Source: Ichthyenterobacterium magnum (GTDB lineage Bacteria; Bacteroidota; Bacteroidia; Flavobacteriales; Flavobacteriaceae). From it: DNA of 64,000 nucleotides. Positions within the stretch are counted from its first letter, which is position 1, and every line of letters starts with the position of its first letter. The stretch is from positions 1 through 64,000 of the forward strand of contig NZ_RAQJ01000005.1 of the NCBI RefSeq assembly GCF_003610635.1, written 5' to 3'. Position numbers and translations under genes: made by a program. This document shows, in pieces, positions 27,976-36,648 of the stretch. The notes below the pieces were generated by a model. It was given only the letters and a program-made list of their open reading frames with translations. It was not told where the DNA came from and did no database searches.

Positions 27976-29103
27976 ATGAACCAACCTAACCACGTTTACG
28001 TATCTCTAGGCAGCAATAAAGGTGACAGATTAAAACATCTGCAAGATGCTGTAGATTTAATATTTTATGAAATAGGTAAAGTGCAAATCATTTCTAAAGT
28101 TTATAATACACCAGCTTTAGGGTTTGATGGCGACGATTTTTTAAACACCTGTATTCATCTTGAAACCGAATACAGTGCTCAAGACGTGCTTGAAAAGTTA
28201 TTAAGTCTTGAAGTGCGTTTGGGTCGTGAGCGAACAAACTCAAAAGCATACGAGGCAAGAACAATAGATTTAGATATTCTGTTTTTTAACGACGAGGTTA
28301 TAAAAACGAAATCACTTCAGGTACCACATCCAGAATTACATAAACGCAAGTTTGTTTTACAGCCATTGTATGATATTGCTTCAAAGTTTGAACATTCAAA
28401 ATTTGGTAAATCTGTAGCCGAGCTTTTAGCTGAATGTGATGATAAAAGTGAAGTAGAACCTATTAAGATTTGGTTGAAAAACCCAAGTAAGCAATTTAGT
28501 TTTTCAAACTATAATTATATTGCTATTGAAGGTAATATTGGCGCAGGAAAAACCAGCCTGTCAAATAAAATTGCACAAGACTTTAATGCTAAATTAATTT
28601 TAGAACGTTTTGCAGATAATCCTTTTTTACCAAAGTTTTATGATGAGCCACAGCGTTACGCCTTTACGCTAGAAATGTCTTTTCTGGCGGATCGCTATCA
28701 GCAAATTACAGACGATTTATCCCAACTCGATTTATTTAAAGACTTTATTGTAAGCGATTATGATATTTATAAATCGCTGATTTTTTCTAAAATCACATTA
28801 CAAGAAGATGAGTTTAAACTTTACAGAAAGCTTTTTTATTTAATGTATAAGGATATTGCAAAACCAGAATTGTATGTGTATTTATACCAGAATACAGAGC
28901 GTTTGCAAGAGAACATTAAAAAAAGAGGTAGAGATTATGAGCAAAATATTGAAAGCGAATATCTAGAAAAAATCAATTCTGGGTATTTAGATTTTTTAAA
29001 AAATCAAACTGAGCTTAATGTTAAGATTATAGATATCTCAGATCGTGATTTTGTAAAAAACCGTAAAGACTATCTTTGGTTGTTAGGCGAAATTTGTAGT
29101 TAA
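27976..29103 (+). CDS. folK: Fusion: 6-hydroxymethyl-dihydropterin pyrophosphokinase (FolK) plus deoxynucleoside kinase
   Basis: The ATG at 27976 (MNQPNHVYVSLGSN) gives 375 aa. Residues 1-150 are HPPK, with SLGSNKGDR and the signature RTIDLDILFFND, making the pyrophosphorylated pterin for folate. Residues about 178-375 are a deoxynucleoside kinase with Walker A GNIGAGKT (about 186-193), the ERFADNP motif, a DRYQQ segment and the lid RGRDYEQ. Both halves keep their catalytic motifs, so the protein should supply folate and phosphorylate deoxynucleosides. The same fusion is known in this family of bacteria. Confidence 0.93.
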   Translation: MNQPNHVYVSLGSNKGDRLKHLQDAVDLIFYEIGKVQIISKVYNTPALGFDGDDFLNTCIHLETEYSAQDVLEKLLSLEVRLGRERTNSKAYEARTIDLDILFFNDEVIKTKSLQVPHPELHKRKFVLQPLYDIASKFEHSKFGKSVAELLAECDDKSEVEPIKIWLKNPSKQFSFSNYNYIAIEGNIGAGKTSLSNKIAQDFNAKLILERFADNPFLPKFYDEPQRYAFTLEMSFLADRYQQITDDLSQLDLFKDFIVSDYDIYKSLIFSKITLQEDEFKLYRKLFYLMYKDIAKPELYVYLYQNTERLQENIKKRGRDYEQNIESEYLEKINSGYLDFLKNQTELNVKIIDISDRDFVKNRKDYLWLLGEICS

Positions 29104-29110
29104 ATAAATT

Positions 29111-29136
29111 TGTCATTCCGTACTTGATACGGAATC
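29111..29136. repeat. REP-like palindrome (GTCATTCCG type)
   Basis: TGTCATTCCGTA, a 5-base loop, and TACGGAATCC: arms ATTCCGTA (29115-29122) and TACGGAAT (29128-29135) are perfect. Two other intergenic palindromes in the window (31033-31094, 50990-51064) share the GTCAT edge. Confidence 0.6.
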
Positions 29137-29187
29137 CATTAAGCATTATAAATCTACATACAAAATGATAGTTTAAGCTATAACATT

Positions 29188-29664
29188 ATGAAACATAGAA
29201 TTGAACATATACTAGATATTAAAGTTATAGGCATGCACGATATGATGCCGTTTATAACTATTGGTCCAAAAACTGGAGCATTAGCAAGACAATTTATGCC
29301 AAGGCGACATGAGGTTGTATCTCGTATTGGGAAACATGTATTTTCTATTCAAAATTATAATGAACGCATTACTGCAATGACACCTAATTTAGACTTTCAA
29401 AAATGGGTTGGTGTTGAGGTAACTAATTTTAATGATGTGCCAGAAGACATGGATACGTTTACTATTAAAGGCGGAACATATGCTGTCTTTACCTATAAAG
29501 GCTCTGTACAAGACTTCTCTAAAAGCAGACAATATATTTTTGAAGACTGGCTACCAAATTCAAACTACGAATTAGATACTAGAGCACATTTTGAAATTTT
29601 AAATGAAAATTATAGTAAAGACCTACAAAACATTGAAGAAGATGTTTGGGTGTCTGTAAAGTGA
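29188..29664 (+). CDS. GyrI-like / AraC effector-binding domain protein
   Basis: Encodes 158 aa, a single SHV2/GyrI-like effector-binding domain. Recognisable pieces are GMHDMMPFITIGPKTG, the RYAVF-like GGTYAVFTYKGS, and the WLPNSNYELDTRAHFEIL end. Stand-alone members bind small hydrophobic ligands or act in drug response. There is no DNA-binding domain. Ligand unknown. Confidence 0.8.
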   Translation: MKHRIEHILDIKVIGMHDMMPFITIGPKTGALARQFMPRRHEVVSRIGKHVFSIQNYNERITAMTPNLDFQKWVGVEVTNFNDVPEDMDTFTIKGGTYAVFTYKGSVQDFSKSRQYIFEDWLPNSNYELDTRAHFEILNENYSKDLQNIEEDVWVSVK

Positions 29665-29694
29665 TTTTTGGTTTTTTACAATAAAAACTAGTGT

Positions 29695-30452
29695 TACGCT
29701 TGTCGGTCTCTTATAACCGTCAGTTACGGATTTTAAGTTATTATTTTTCGGTTTAGCACAGACGTTAGCAATTCTGAGTGGATTTGGGCGTAGTCGAATC
29801 CGTCGTAATTGCGGTTATACATTGTTAGCAATAGTTTTTAGAATGAGATTGCTATTCCGTAATTCATTTGTTCAGTATAGTCTATTTTGAAGCCTACTTT
29901 TATTTTGTTTTCTTTTTTACCGTTATTAAATGTATTTATAAAATTATAATAATCTTTCTTTTTGGGTTTTATTATCCAATTAATAATTCCTCCAAGTGCT
30001 GCAACTCCAAGTCCTGTGAAAAGAGTACTAGATTTCATTTGTTCTCCATCATCAACACTTAAGGCTTCACTAATCATAATTCCAGCACCAGCACCAAAAC
30101 CACCATAAAAAGCTATATCAGAGATAGTTTTATTTGTTTTGATTTTATTAGCCTGATTAAGCAAATCATTTTTTAGATTATTCGACATTTCAACTTCATT
30201 TATGAATTTTTTTAATCCTTTTGGGCTTGCATCGTAGTAATTGTCTTGATATTTGAACCCAATAATTACGTTTTCAGAATTCCCTCTATGGAAATAATAA
30301 AATTGTGAGAATGAATAATTTGAAATTAGAATAAATAAGATAAAAATTCCTTTTTTAATTGTAGGTATTTGTTTCATTATAATTTTGTTTAAATTATTGT
30401 CAACTTTATTGATATGGACTTTTTTAATTGTCTATATCTTGCGATAAGCGAA
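29695..30452 (-). mobile_element. Single-gene cassette-like unit A
   Basis: A 758-bp unit between convergent genes. Related inverted ends: TACGCTTGTCG (29695-29705) and CGATAAGCGAA (30442-30452), 9 of 11 matching when inverted. Upstream of its gene is a stem-loop, GATATGGAC (30411-30419) with GTCTATATC (30430-30438). After the gene is a long imperfect palindrome (29708-29825) ending TTATACATTGTTAGCA. The same parts in the same order occur in unit B (60282-61101). No transposase or clear target duplication. Confidence 0.45.
29838..30377 (-). CDS. Hypothetical secreted/membrane protein (cassette A cargo)
   Basis: Encodes 179 aa; not recognised. It has a signal peptide (about 8-25, ILFILISNYSFS) and, at about 88-135, two Gly/Ala-rich hydrophobic segments (YGGFGAGAGIMISEAL and GLGVAALGGIINWIIK) that look like a glycine-zipper membrane hairpin. 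The ends are charged and Asn/Lys-rich. The gene is the only one in a unit with inverted ends and conserved flanking structures, so it may be recently acquired accessory DNA. Confidence 0.6.
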   Translation of the reverse strand: MKQIPTIKKGIFILFILISNYSFSQFYYFHRGNSENVIIGFKYQDNYYDASPKGLKKFINEVEMSNNLKNDLLNQANKIKTNKTISDIAFYGGFGAGAGIMISEALSVDDGEQMKSSTLFTGLGVAALGGIINWIIKPKKKDYYNFINTFNNGKKENKIKVGFKIDYTEQMNYGIAISF

Positions 30453-30485
30453 GTTATATTTTTTAAGGTTTAGAATCAAGTTAGA

Positions 30486-31016
30486 TTACATTTTCAACTT
30501 TGAGAATATATCCCAAACTACCACGCCACAACTCACCGAAATATTAAGCGAATGTTTAGTGCCAAACTGTGGAATTTCTATAACCAAATCGCTAGCACTC
30601 ACAGCATCTTGAGCAACGCCTTTTACTTCGTTGCCAAATATTAAGGCATATGTTGTATTCGCTTCAGGTTTAAAACTATTGAGCATGATGGCATTTTCGG
30701 CTTGTTCTATTGCAGCTATTTTTACGTTTTTAGCTTGGAGTTTAGTAATAAGATCTAATGTGTTTTTGGCGTATTCCCAATTTACAGTGTCTGTACTTCC
30801 TAAAGCAGTTTTATGAATGTCTTTATGAGGTGGTGTTGCAGTGATACCGCAGAGGTAAATTTTTTCAACCAAAAACGCATCACTCGTTCTAAATACCGAT
30901 CCAATATTATTTAAACTTCTAATATTATCAAGTATAATAATTAGCGGTGTTTTTTGAGAGCTTTTAAAGTCATCAACACTTAATCGTTCTAATTCGCTGT
31001 TTTTTAGTTTACGCAT
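30486..31016 (-). CDS. TrmH/SpoU family RNA methyltransferase
   Basis: Encodes 176 aa, a minimal SPOUT domain without an N-terminal substrate-binding domain. The motifs NIRSLNNIGSVFRTSDAF, LIFGNEVKGV and IPQFGTKHSLNISVSCGVV build the trefoil-knot SAM site and contain the catalytic Arg. It is probably a tRNA or rRNA 2'-O-methyltransferase; the target base cannot be read from sequence. Confidence 0.9.
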   Translation of the reverse strand: MRKLKNSELERLSVDDFKSSQKTPLIIILDNIRSLNNIGSVFRTSDAFLVEKIYLCGITATPPHKDIHKTALGSTDTVNWEYAKNTLDLITKLQAKNVKIAAIEQAENAIMLNSFKPEANTTYALIFGNEVKGVAQDAVSASDLVIEIPQFGTKHSLNISVSCGVVVWDIFSKLKM

Positions 31017-31032
31017 ACTGTGTTTAATATAA

Positions 31033-31094
31033 TGTCATTCTGAATGTAATGAAGAATCTCTAATTTAGATACTTCGACTGCGCTCAGTATGACA
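31033..31094. repeat. REP-like palindromic element
   Basis: The ends TGTCATTCTGA (31033-31043) and TCAGTATGACA (31084-31094) are inverted repeats matching at 10 of 11 positions; the inside carries AGAATCT / AGATACTTC complementarity. It sits between the divergent SpoU and mutS genes. Confidence 0.65.
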
Positions 31095-31214
31095 GATGGT
31101 TATTAAAAATTGTAGATAACTTGTGAGTTATGTGTTTTATAAAACATCAAATAATAGTTACATTAGCAACCCTTATTGAGTAGACAAAAATAATATTTAA
31201 AAACCACATTAACA

Positions 31215-33845
31215 TTGGCTAAAAAAGTAAAAAAAGAAACCCCTTTAATGAAGCAGTATAATGCTATTAAGGTCAAGTATCCTGATGCATTATTATTATT
31301 TAGAGTTGGTGATTTTTACGAAACCTTTGGCTTTGATGCTATAAAGACATCAAAAATTTTAGGTATTATTTTAACCAAACGTGGTGCAGGAAGTGAAACA
31401 GAAACTGAGTTGGCAGGTTTCCCACATCATTCATTAAACACGTATTTGCCTAAACTAGTTAGAGCTGGTGAGCGTGTTGCTATTTGTGATCAATTAGAAG
31501 ATCCAAAACAAACAAAAACGATAGTAAAACGAGGCGTAACAGAACTTGTAACGCCTGGTGTTGCTTTAAATGATGATATATTACATTCAAAAACCAACAA
31601 CTTTTTAGCTTCAGTTTATTTTGGTACTTCGGCAGGCTCAGTATTCAATAATATTGGAGTATCTTTTTTAGATGTATCAACAGGTGAGTTTTTTATGTCT
31701 CAAGGCAATGCAGAGTATGTCGATAAACTGCTTCAAAATTTTAGACCTAGTGAAGTTTTAATTGCAAAACCTAAACGTCTAGAATTTGAAAAAACTTTCG
31801 GAATAAATTTTCATACATTTTATCTCGAAGATTGGGTATTTCAAGATGATTATGCTAACGAAACTTTACTCAAGCATTTTAAAACCAAATCTTTAAAAGG
31901 TTTTGGGGTTGATGATTTATTTGAAGGTATTGTAGCTTCAGGGTCTATTTTACATTATTTAAGCGAAACGCAACATCATAAACTTCAGCATATAACATCA
32001 ATACAACGTGTAACAAAAAATGAGCATGTTTGGATGGACCGTTTTACTATTAAAAACCTAGAGTTATATCAGTCAACCAATCAAAATGCTGTCACTTTGA
32101 TAGATGTTATTGATAAAACTATCTCTCCAATGGGAGGACGTTTACTTAAACGATGGTTGGCTTTGCCTTTAGTCGATTTAAATAAAATACACCAACGACA
32201 TGATGTTGTAGAATATCTTTTAGATGATGCAGTTGTATTGCAAAGAATTCAAAATCATATCAATAAAATAGGTGATATAGAGCGCTTAATTTCTAAAGTG
32301 GCTACTGCTAAAATTAGTCCGAGAGAAGTTATACAATTAAAAAATGCTTTAGAAGCAATTGAACCTATAAAAGCATTAACAACACAAACTAAAAACCCTG
32401 CATTGCAGCACATTGGTGATGCCTTAGCGTTATGTGAAGACTTGCGAGAACGAATTAAAGCGACGCTTAATGAAGATGCACCAGTTAATATTTTAAAAGG
32501 AAATACAATTTCTTCAGATTATTCTTCTGAGTTAAAAGAATTAAGAGCTTTGGCTTTTTCTGGAAAAGATTATCTCGATAAAATGTTAGAACGTGAGAGT
32601 GAGCGTACAGGAATTACATCGCTTAAGATCGCATCTAACAACGTATTTGGCTATTATATAGAAGTTAGAAATACACATAAAGATAAAGTGCCTCAAGAAT
32701 GGATTCGTAAGCAAACCTTGGTAAATGCTGAGCGTTATATTACTGAAGAACTTAAAGAGTATGAAGCAAAAATTCTTGGAGCCGAAGAGCGTATTTCTAT
32801 TATTGAGCAACAACTGTTTACAGAGTTGGTTAATTGGATGCTTCAATTTATAAAACCAGTACAAAAAAATGCGGCTTTAATTGGCGAGTTAGATTGTTTG
32901 TGTGGTTTTACACAATTGGCTTCAGAAAACAAATATTCAAGACCAAATATTGATGATTCGTTTGTTTTAGATATTAAAAACGGAAGACATCCAGTTATAG
33001 AAAAACAATTGCCTCATGGTGAACCCTATATCGCTAATGATGTTTGTTTAGATCGTGATCAGCAACAAATCATAATGATTACTGGTCCAAATATGTCTGG
33101 TAAATCTGCCATTTTACGCCAAACAGCATTAATTGTTTTATTAGCTCAAATGGGGAGTTTTGTTCCTGCAGATTCAGCGCATTTAGGTCTTACAGATAAA
33201 ATTTTTACTAGAGTAGGAGCAAGTGATAATATTTCTATGGGAGAATCGACCTTTATGGTTGAAATGAATGAAACGGCTTCGATACTTAATAATATTTCTG
33301 AACGAAGTTTAGTCTTATTAGATGAAATTGGAAGAGGAACAAGTACCTATGATGGTATTTCTATTGCTTGGGCAATTAGCGAATATTTGCATGAGCATCC
33401 TAGTAAGGCAAAAACATTATTTGCTACGCATTATCATGAACTTAATGAAATGACTGAAACGTTTAGTCGTATTAAAAACTTCAATGTTTCAGTAAAGGAA
33501 TTAAAAAATAATGTGTTGTTTTTACGTAAGCTAGTTGAAGGTGGAAGCGAACATAGTTTTGGTATTCATGTTGCAAAAATGGCAGGAATGCCGCAACAAG
33601 TAATTCATCGTGCAAATAAAATTTTAAAGCAACTTGAGAAATCACATTCTAGTGAAGAATTAACAGATAAGGTTAAGCACTTAAATGATGAAATGCAGTT
33701 GAGTTTCTTTAATTTAGATGACCCTTTATTAGAACAAATAAAAGACGAAATAGTAAATACAGATATAAACACATTAACACCAGTTGAAGCGCTTATGAAA
33801 CTAAATGAAATTAAGCGTATGTTATTGAAAAAGAAACGCGCATAA
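31215..33845 (+). CDS. mutS: DNA mismatch repair protein MutS
   Basis: Encodes 876 aa from a TTG start ([16 protein letters not shown]); an ATG 33 bp further in would clip the conserved start. Mismatch-binding FYETFG (near 34-39) is present, so this is true MutS rather than MutS2. The ATPase has Walker [10 protein letters not shown] (about 622-630) and Walker [12 protein letters not shown], with the ATHYHEL motif after it. MutS recognises mismatches and recruits MutL, which is not in the window. Confidence 0.96.
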   Translation: MAKKVKKETPLMKQYNAIKVKYPDALLLFRVGDFYETFGFDAIKTSKILGIILTKRGAGSETETELAGFPHHSLNTYLPKLVRAGERVAICDQLEDPKQTKTIVKRGVTELVTPGVALNDDILHSKTNNFLASVYFGTSAGSVFNNIGVSFLDVSTGEFFMSQGNAEYVDKLLQNFRPSEVLIAKPKRLEFEKTFGINFHTFYLEDWVFQDDYANETLLKHFKTKSLKGFGVDDLFEGIVASGSILHYLSETQHHKLQHITSIQRVTKNEHVWMDRFTIKNLELYQSTNQNAVTLIDVIDKTISPMGGRLLKRWLALPLVDLNKIHQRHDVVEYLLDDAVVLQRIQNHINKIGDIERLISKVATAKISPREVIQLKNALEAIEPIKALTTQTKNPALQHIGDALALCEDLRERIKATLNEDAPVNILKGNTISSDYSSELKELRALAFSGKDYLDKMLERESERTGITSLKIASNNVFGYYIEVRNTHKDKVPQEWIRKQTLVNAERYITEELKEYEAKILGAEERISIIEQQLFTELVNWMLQFIKPVQKNAALIGELDCLCGFTQLASENKYSRPNIDDSFVLDIKNGRHPVIEKQLPHGEPYIANDVCLDRDQQQIIMITGPNMSGKSAILRQTALIVLLAQMGSFVPADSAHLGLTDKIFTRVGASDNISMGESTFMVEMNETASILNNISERSLVLLDEIGRGTSTYDGISIAWAISEYLHEHPSKAKTLFATHYHELNEMTETFSRIKNFNVSVKELKNNVLFLRKLVEGGSEHSFGIHVAKMAGMPQQVIHRANKILKQLEKSHSSEELTDKVKHLNDEMQLSFFNLDDPLLEQIKDEIVNTDINTLTPVEALMKLNEIKRMLLKKKRA

Positions 33846-33873
33846 AAAAAGTTTCATTTTTTTATAAAAAGGC

Positions 33874-33903
33874 TTTGGTTTTCTAAGAAAAGTCTTAAAT
33901 TTG
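33874..33903 (+). promoter_or_regulatory. Promoter of the tRNA-Gly/tRNA-Leu operon
   Basis: TTTG (33874-33877), 18 bp, then TAAATTTG (33896-33903), a full match to the Bacteroidota -33/-7 consensus, with the tRNA-Gly gene starting 45 bp downstream. Confidence 0.75.
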
Positions 33904-33947
33904 CCCTCGCAATTACAACAAACGTTCATTTAAATAATTGCTATAAT

Positions 33948-34019
33948 GCGAAAGTAGCTCAGGGGTAGAGCATCACCTTGCCAAGGTGAGGGTCGCGGGT
34001 TCAAATCCCGTCTTTCGCT
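33948..34019 (+). tRNA. tRNA-Gly(GCC)
   Basis: Cloverleaf: acceptor GCGAAAG pairs with CTTTCGC, D-arm GCTCAGGGGTAGAGC, anticodon stem TCACC/GGTGA with loop TTGCCAA (anticodon GCC), and T-arm GCGGGTTCAAATCCCG-type with discriminator T. No CCA is encoded. Confidence 0.97.
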
Positions 34020-34069
34020 CTAAACCTAGTAAAAATATACCAATGGATTGCAAAATGCAATCTAACTAA

Positions 34070-34153
34070 GCTGAAGTGGTGGAATTGGTAGACACGTTGG
34101 ACTTAAAATCCAATGTCCCTTGGGACGTACGGGTTCAAGTCCCGTCTTCAGTA
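34070..34153 (+). tRNA. tRNA-Leu(TAA), integration target
   Basis: Class II tRNA with acceptor GCTGAAG and CTTCAGT (first pair G-T), anticodon stem TTGGA/TCCAA with loop CTTAAAA (anticodon TAA), a long variable arm (TGTCCCTTGGGACG), T-arm ACGGGTTCAAGTCCCGT and discriminator A. Its last 15 bases are the left copy of the 18-bp att repeat, so the gene remains intact after integration of the element. Confidence 0.97.
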
Positions 34154-34156
34154 CAA
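34139..34156 (+). other. attL core (18-bp direct repeat at tRNA-Leu 3' end)
   Basis: GTCCCGTCTTCAGTACAA occurs here and again, identical, at 39669-39686. The left copy covers the T-arm and acceptor end of tRNA-Leu, the usual site for tyrosine recombinases. Confidence 0.92.
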
Positions 34157-34159
34157 TAG

Positions 34160-34205
34160 AAATCCGTAACATAGTTGTTAGTCAATTATTTACGGATTTT
34201 TTGTT
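34160..34205 (+). terminator. Terminator carried by the integrated element, replacing that of the tRNA operon
   Basis: Arms AAATCCGTAA (34160-34169) and TTACGGATTT (34190-34199), with a T run after. It lies immediately after attL, in the orientation needed to end the tRNA transcript. Confidence 0.7.
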
Positions 34206-34212
34206 TCTAATC

Positions 34213-34231
34213 TAGTCAGCATTTAGTCAGC
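34213..34231 (+). other. Left putative integrase arm-site array
   Basis: TAGTCAGC at 34213-34220 and 34224-34231, 11 bp apart. The same octamer in the same orientation is repeated three times near the right end (39511-39540), and both arrays begin TCTAGTCAGC. The layout fits arm-type binding sites of a tyrosine integrase and its accessory factor. Confidence 0.6.
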
Positions 34232-34305
34232 CTTTTAAAAAAGAGTGTGTTTTTTATATGTAGATTACAGTATTCAAAACATTAATCCTTTTGTAAATTT
34301 TTGAT

Positions 34306-34512
34306 ATGGTAATTTTAATAATTTTCTTTCTTTTTATTGGTGGTGGTTGGTTAATTGGTAAGACAATAGGAAATATTTTATTTCCGAAATCTAACGATGA
34401 GGTTTTTTATAGTTCAAGTTCAGGAACTCATAAAACGATTATCAATAATTTTACTACTGAAAATCATTTGCATATTTCTAATAAGGATTTGAAGTCTATA
34501 TTAAAAGAATAA
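34306..34512 (+). CDS. Small membrane-anchored hypothetical protein
   Basis: Encodes 68 aa; not recognised. An N-terminal transmembrane helix with a glycine cluster (IIFFLFIGGGWLIGKTIGN, about 4-22) is followed by a short polar tail (SSSSGTHKTIINNFTTEN). It is the only gene of the integrated element on the plus strand and lies next to attL. The codon pattern is compatible with a real gene, but the short length leaves doubt. Confidence 0.5.
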   Translation: MVILIIFFLFIGGGWLIGKTIGNILFPKSNDEVFYSSSSGTHKTIINNFTTENHLHISNKDLKSILKE

Positions 34513-34514
34513 CT

Positions 34515-34876
34515 TTTACCCTTGCCGTTAACTTGCCGTAACTTTGGCTTTTACCCTTGACTATTCTTGATATTTTTATAAGTTTGACCTTACCCTAAAC
34601 TTACCGTTTTATCCTTGCTGTAACCTTGTTGTTAATTAATATTCCCTCGTTGTAACCTCGCCCTTTTATCCTTTTGGTAACCTTGGGGTTATTCCCTTGT
34701 ACTAACCTTGTACTAATCTTATACTAACCTTGACATTATTTTGCTTTTTATGGACTCCAAAAACTCTAATTTTTATACACGTGCGAACAGATGGTAACGA
34801 AGTTTTAAATTTTACTTACCGAACTTTACCGAATACCTACCAAACTTTACTTAATGTTTACTAAACTTTACTAAAA
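34515..34876. repeat. Iteron-like degenerate 11-bp repeat field in the integrated element
   Basis: A 358-bp non-coding stretch between the small membrane gene and the 3' end of the Rep candidate. It holds many units resembling TAACCTTGTAC; three tandem 11-bp units stand at 34700-34732 (TACTAACCTTG, TACTAATCTTA, TACTAACCTTG). A second array at 34811-34876 has units like CTTTACCGAA and CTTTACTAAA. The regular helical-period spacing suggests protein-binding sites, possibly a replication origin for the excised form. Confidence 0.6.
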
Positions 34877-36121
34877 TAATTGTTTTTGGTTTGAGTTGTA
34901 AATTAGTTTATTTCTTATTTTAAGATTACTATGTTTATTTCTAATGTTGTGCGCAATCTCTTTTATCTGGATTTGATAATCTGAATTAATCCAATTTGTA
35001 GAAAGGTATTTATTTTTAATTCGGTCGAATGTGAAACGTTCCGTTTTGTAATAGTATTTTAGTCCAGTATGTGAAAGCAAAATACTATCACTTCGTTGCA
35101 TCGATATATTTAATCCAGTTACTAAACATCGATTAAATAAATGTGTGCCTATTTCATCTTTATATAAGGTTAAAACGGCACACTTTTTTTGTTTTGTGTA
35201 GGGTGTTAAAACGGCACACTTTTTTAGTGCTTGCAGTTTATCAAATATTAGTTTTCTAACTTCTTTTTTAAGATGAGTTTCACACGTATTTAAAGTATCA
35301 TAATACAACTTAAAATTTTTTCTAAATACGTTTTTACTTTTGTTTAATAGTTTGTGCCAATAAATAGGGTTTAACTTCTTGTTATGGTTATCTAGTTTGG
35401 TTTTAGAAAGTCCTGGTCGTGCTTGGTCGTCTATTATTAAAATCTTGTCAAACTCCTCTAAAATGATGTTTTCTAATGTTTGGTAAGTGCTAGGTTCTAG
35501 TAAGTCGTTGAGGTTTTTAATTCCTAAACTTTCTATGTAATTTTTACGATTACTCTTAACTTCAAATCTAAACGTATTTAAGTCGGTATATTCAGGAAAT
35601 TGTATGCCTTTAGCATAACATTTAATAATCTTATAAACGTTTGTTTTGCCATTGCAGTTTGTGGTGGTGCTGTATTTACAAAATGAATATTTACTATCTG
35701 TATAAAACTGGTTTTGTCCGTGGTAGGTTAAAAGAGTTAGAAAGTCCTTAACACAAATTAGACTTTTAGGAATAACAATATTTAACCCAAACTCAATATT
35801 TATTATCTGTAATTCTTTAGCATCTACTTTAAACGTATCTGTGAACTCTCGAAGTGTATTGATGCAGTTTAAGACGTTAAAATCGTTTGCGTTGTGTAAG
35901 TTGTTATTAAAATGGTAGTGAGGTTTAAAATAGATATATAATGCGTGTTTAGTGAACTCAAATAAAATGCCGTTGTATTGCTTTTTGCGTTTGGTGTGTA
36001 TGGTTTCATTATCAAATAAAAGTATCTCACTATCTGAATGAAAGTATAAAAGAGGATGCGACCAAAAATATTGCTTCAGGTCGTTGTTACTTACTTTTAT
36101 TTTAATAAAGTCGGTTGTCAA
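34871..36121 (-). CDS. Candidate phage/plasmid replication initiation protein
   Basis: Encodes 416 aa. Not firmly recognised, but the order of motifs recalls gene II/X-like replication proteins of phages and plasmids: an HYHF segment and NNNLHNANDF near 68-82, INIEFGLNI near 107-115, and FRFEVKSNRKNYIESLGI in the middle. No tyrosine in a certain catalytic context can be assigned. About residues 305-325 hold a small internal duplication (KKCAVLT twice). The iteron-like field at its 3' end and its place in an integrative element fit a Rep role; this is inference. Confidence 0.5.
   Translation of the reverse strand: MTTDFIKIKVSNNDLKQYFWSHPLLYFHSDSEILLFDNETIHTKRKKQYNGILFEFTKHALYIYFKPHYHFNNNLHNANDFNVLNCINTLREFTDTFKVDAKELQIINIEFGLNIVIPKSLICVKDFLTLLTYHGQNQFYTDSKYSFCKYSTTTNCNGKTNVYKIIKCYAKGIQFPEYTDLNTFRFEVKSNRKNYIESLGIKNLNDLLEPSTYQTLENIILEEFDKILIIDDQARPGLSKTKLDNHNKKLNPIYWHKLLNKSKNVFRKNFKLYYDTLNTCETHLKKEVRKLIFDKLQALKKCAVLTPYTKQKKCAVLTLYKDEIGTHLFNRCLVTGLNISMQRSDSILLSHTGLKYYYKTERFTFDRIKNKYLSTNWINSDYQIQIKEIAHNIRNKHSNLKIRNKLIYNSNQKQLF
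35169..35225. repeat. Tandem duplication within the Rep candidate gene
   Basis: GTTAAAACGGCACACTTTTT occurs at 35169 and 35205, 36 bp apart, encoding KKCAVLT twice in frame on the minus strand (KKCAVLTPYTKQ, KKCAVLTLYKDE). Confidence 0.85.
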
Positions 36122-36186
36122 TTAGAATTTAGTATCTTTGGGTTGTGGATATGCGTTGCCGTATAACCTCAACATTTGAACAAATA

Positions 36187-36220
36187 AAGCAAGGTTTTTG
36201 AACGCCTTGCTTTTTTTTGT
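36187..36220. terminator. Terminator between the 140-aa gene and the Rep candidate
   Basis: Arms AAAGCAAGG (36187-36195) and CCTTGCTTT (36204-36212) with a loop of 8 bases; a T8 run follows on the plus strand and a T-rich stretch on the minus strand. It would separate the two minus-strand genes. Confidence 0.7.
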
Positions 36221-36221
36221 G

Positions 36222-36644
36222 CTATTGGTTTGTAAGGGTTGAAGTTTCTTTAATGGATGCGTTTACAAGACTTAATACTGAATGTAAATCTTTGGTGTAA
36301 TAATCTTTAAAGTAATACACTATCATATAATCGTAGTTATCAAAAAATTTAACGATTATTAGATGTTTTTTATCCATTGCATCGCCTTTATAAGTGTCTT
36401 TGTAAGGCGTTTTAAATAATCCTGTTAGTCTAGGTTTAACCCATTTTTTACCGTTGTGAGTTTGCACCCAAAATAAGGGCGAAGATTTGGCACACATTCG
36501 GTCTTTACTAACATTTAGTAAGTGTGAAAGTAAAGGCGTGCCGTTTAAGGTTCTTTGTAGTTCGTAATGTTTAACGCTCTTATATTTCCCTGCGTTAATT
36601 TCTTTGTAAACGTGGGTTACTGGTTGAGGTGTTTGCGTTGCCAT
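36222..36644 (-). CDS. Hypothetical protein of the integrative element
   Basis: Encodes 140 aa; no domain recognised. Basic N-terminal part (VYKEINAGKYKSVKHYELQR), a central SSPLFWVQTHNGKKWVKPRLTG segment and an aromatic stretch (KFFDNYDYMIVYYFKDYYTK, about 99-118). No signal peptide or membrane span. It begins 4 bp after the stop of the HTH gene, so it is cotranscribed with it. A regulatory or replication accessory role is possible but not shown. Confidence 0.6.
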   Translation of the reverse strand: MATQTPQPVTHVYKEINAGKYKSVKHYELQRTLNGTPLLSHLLNVSKDRMCAKSSPLFWVQTHNGKKWVKPRLTGLFKTPYKDTYKGDAMDKKHLIIVKFFDNYDYMIVYYFKDYYTKDLHSVLSLVNASIKETSTLTNQ

Positions 36645-36648
36645 ACAA

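Noticed and set aside
29708-29825. Palindrome after cassette A gene considered as a classical integron attC site.
   Set aside because: The ends do not fit RYYYAAC and GTTRRRY and there is no integron integrase in the window; kept only as an attC-like structure.
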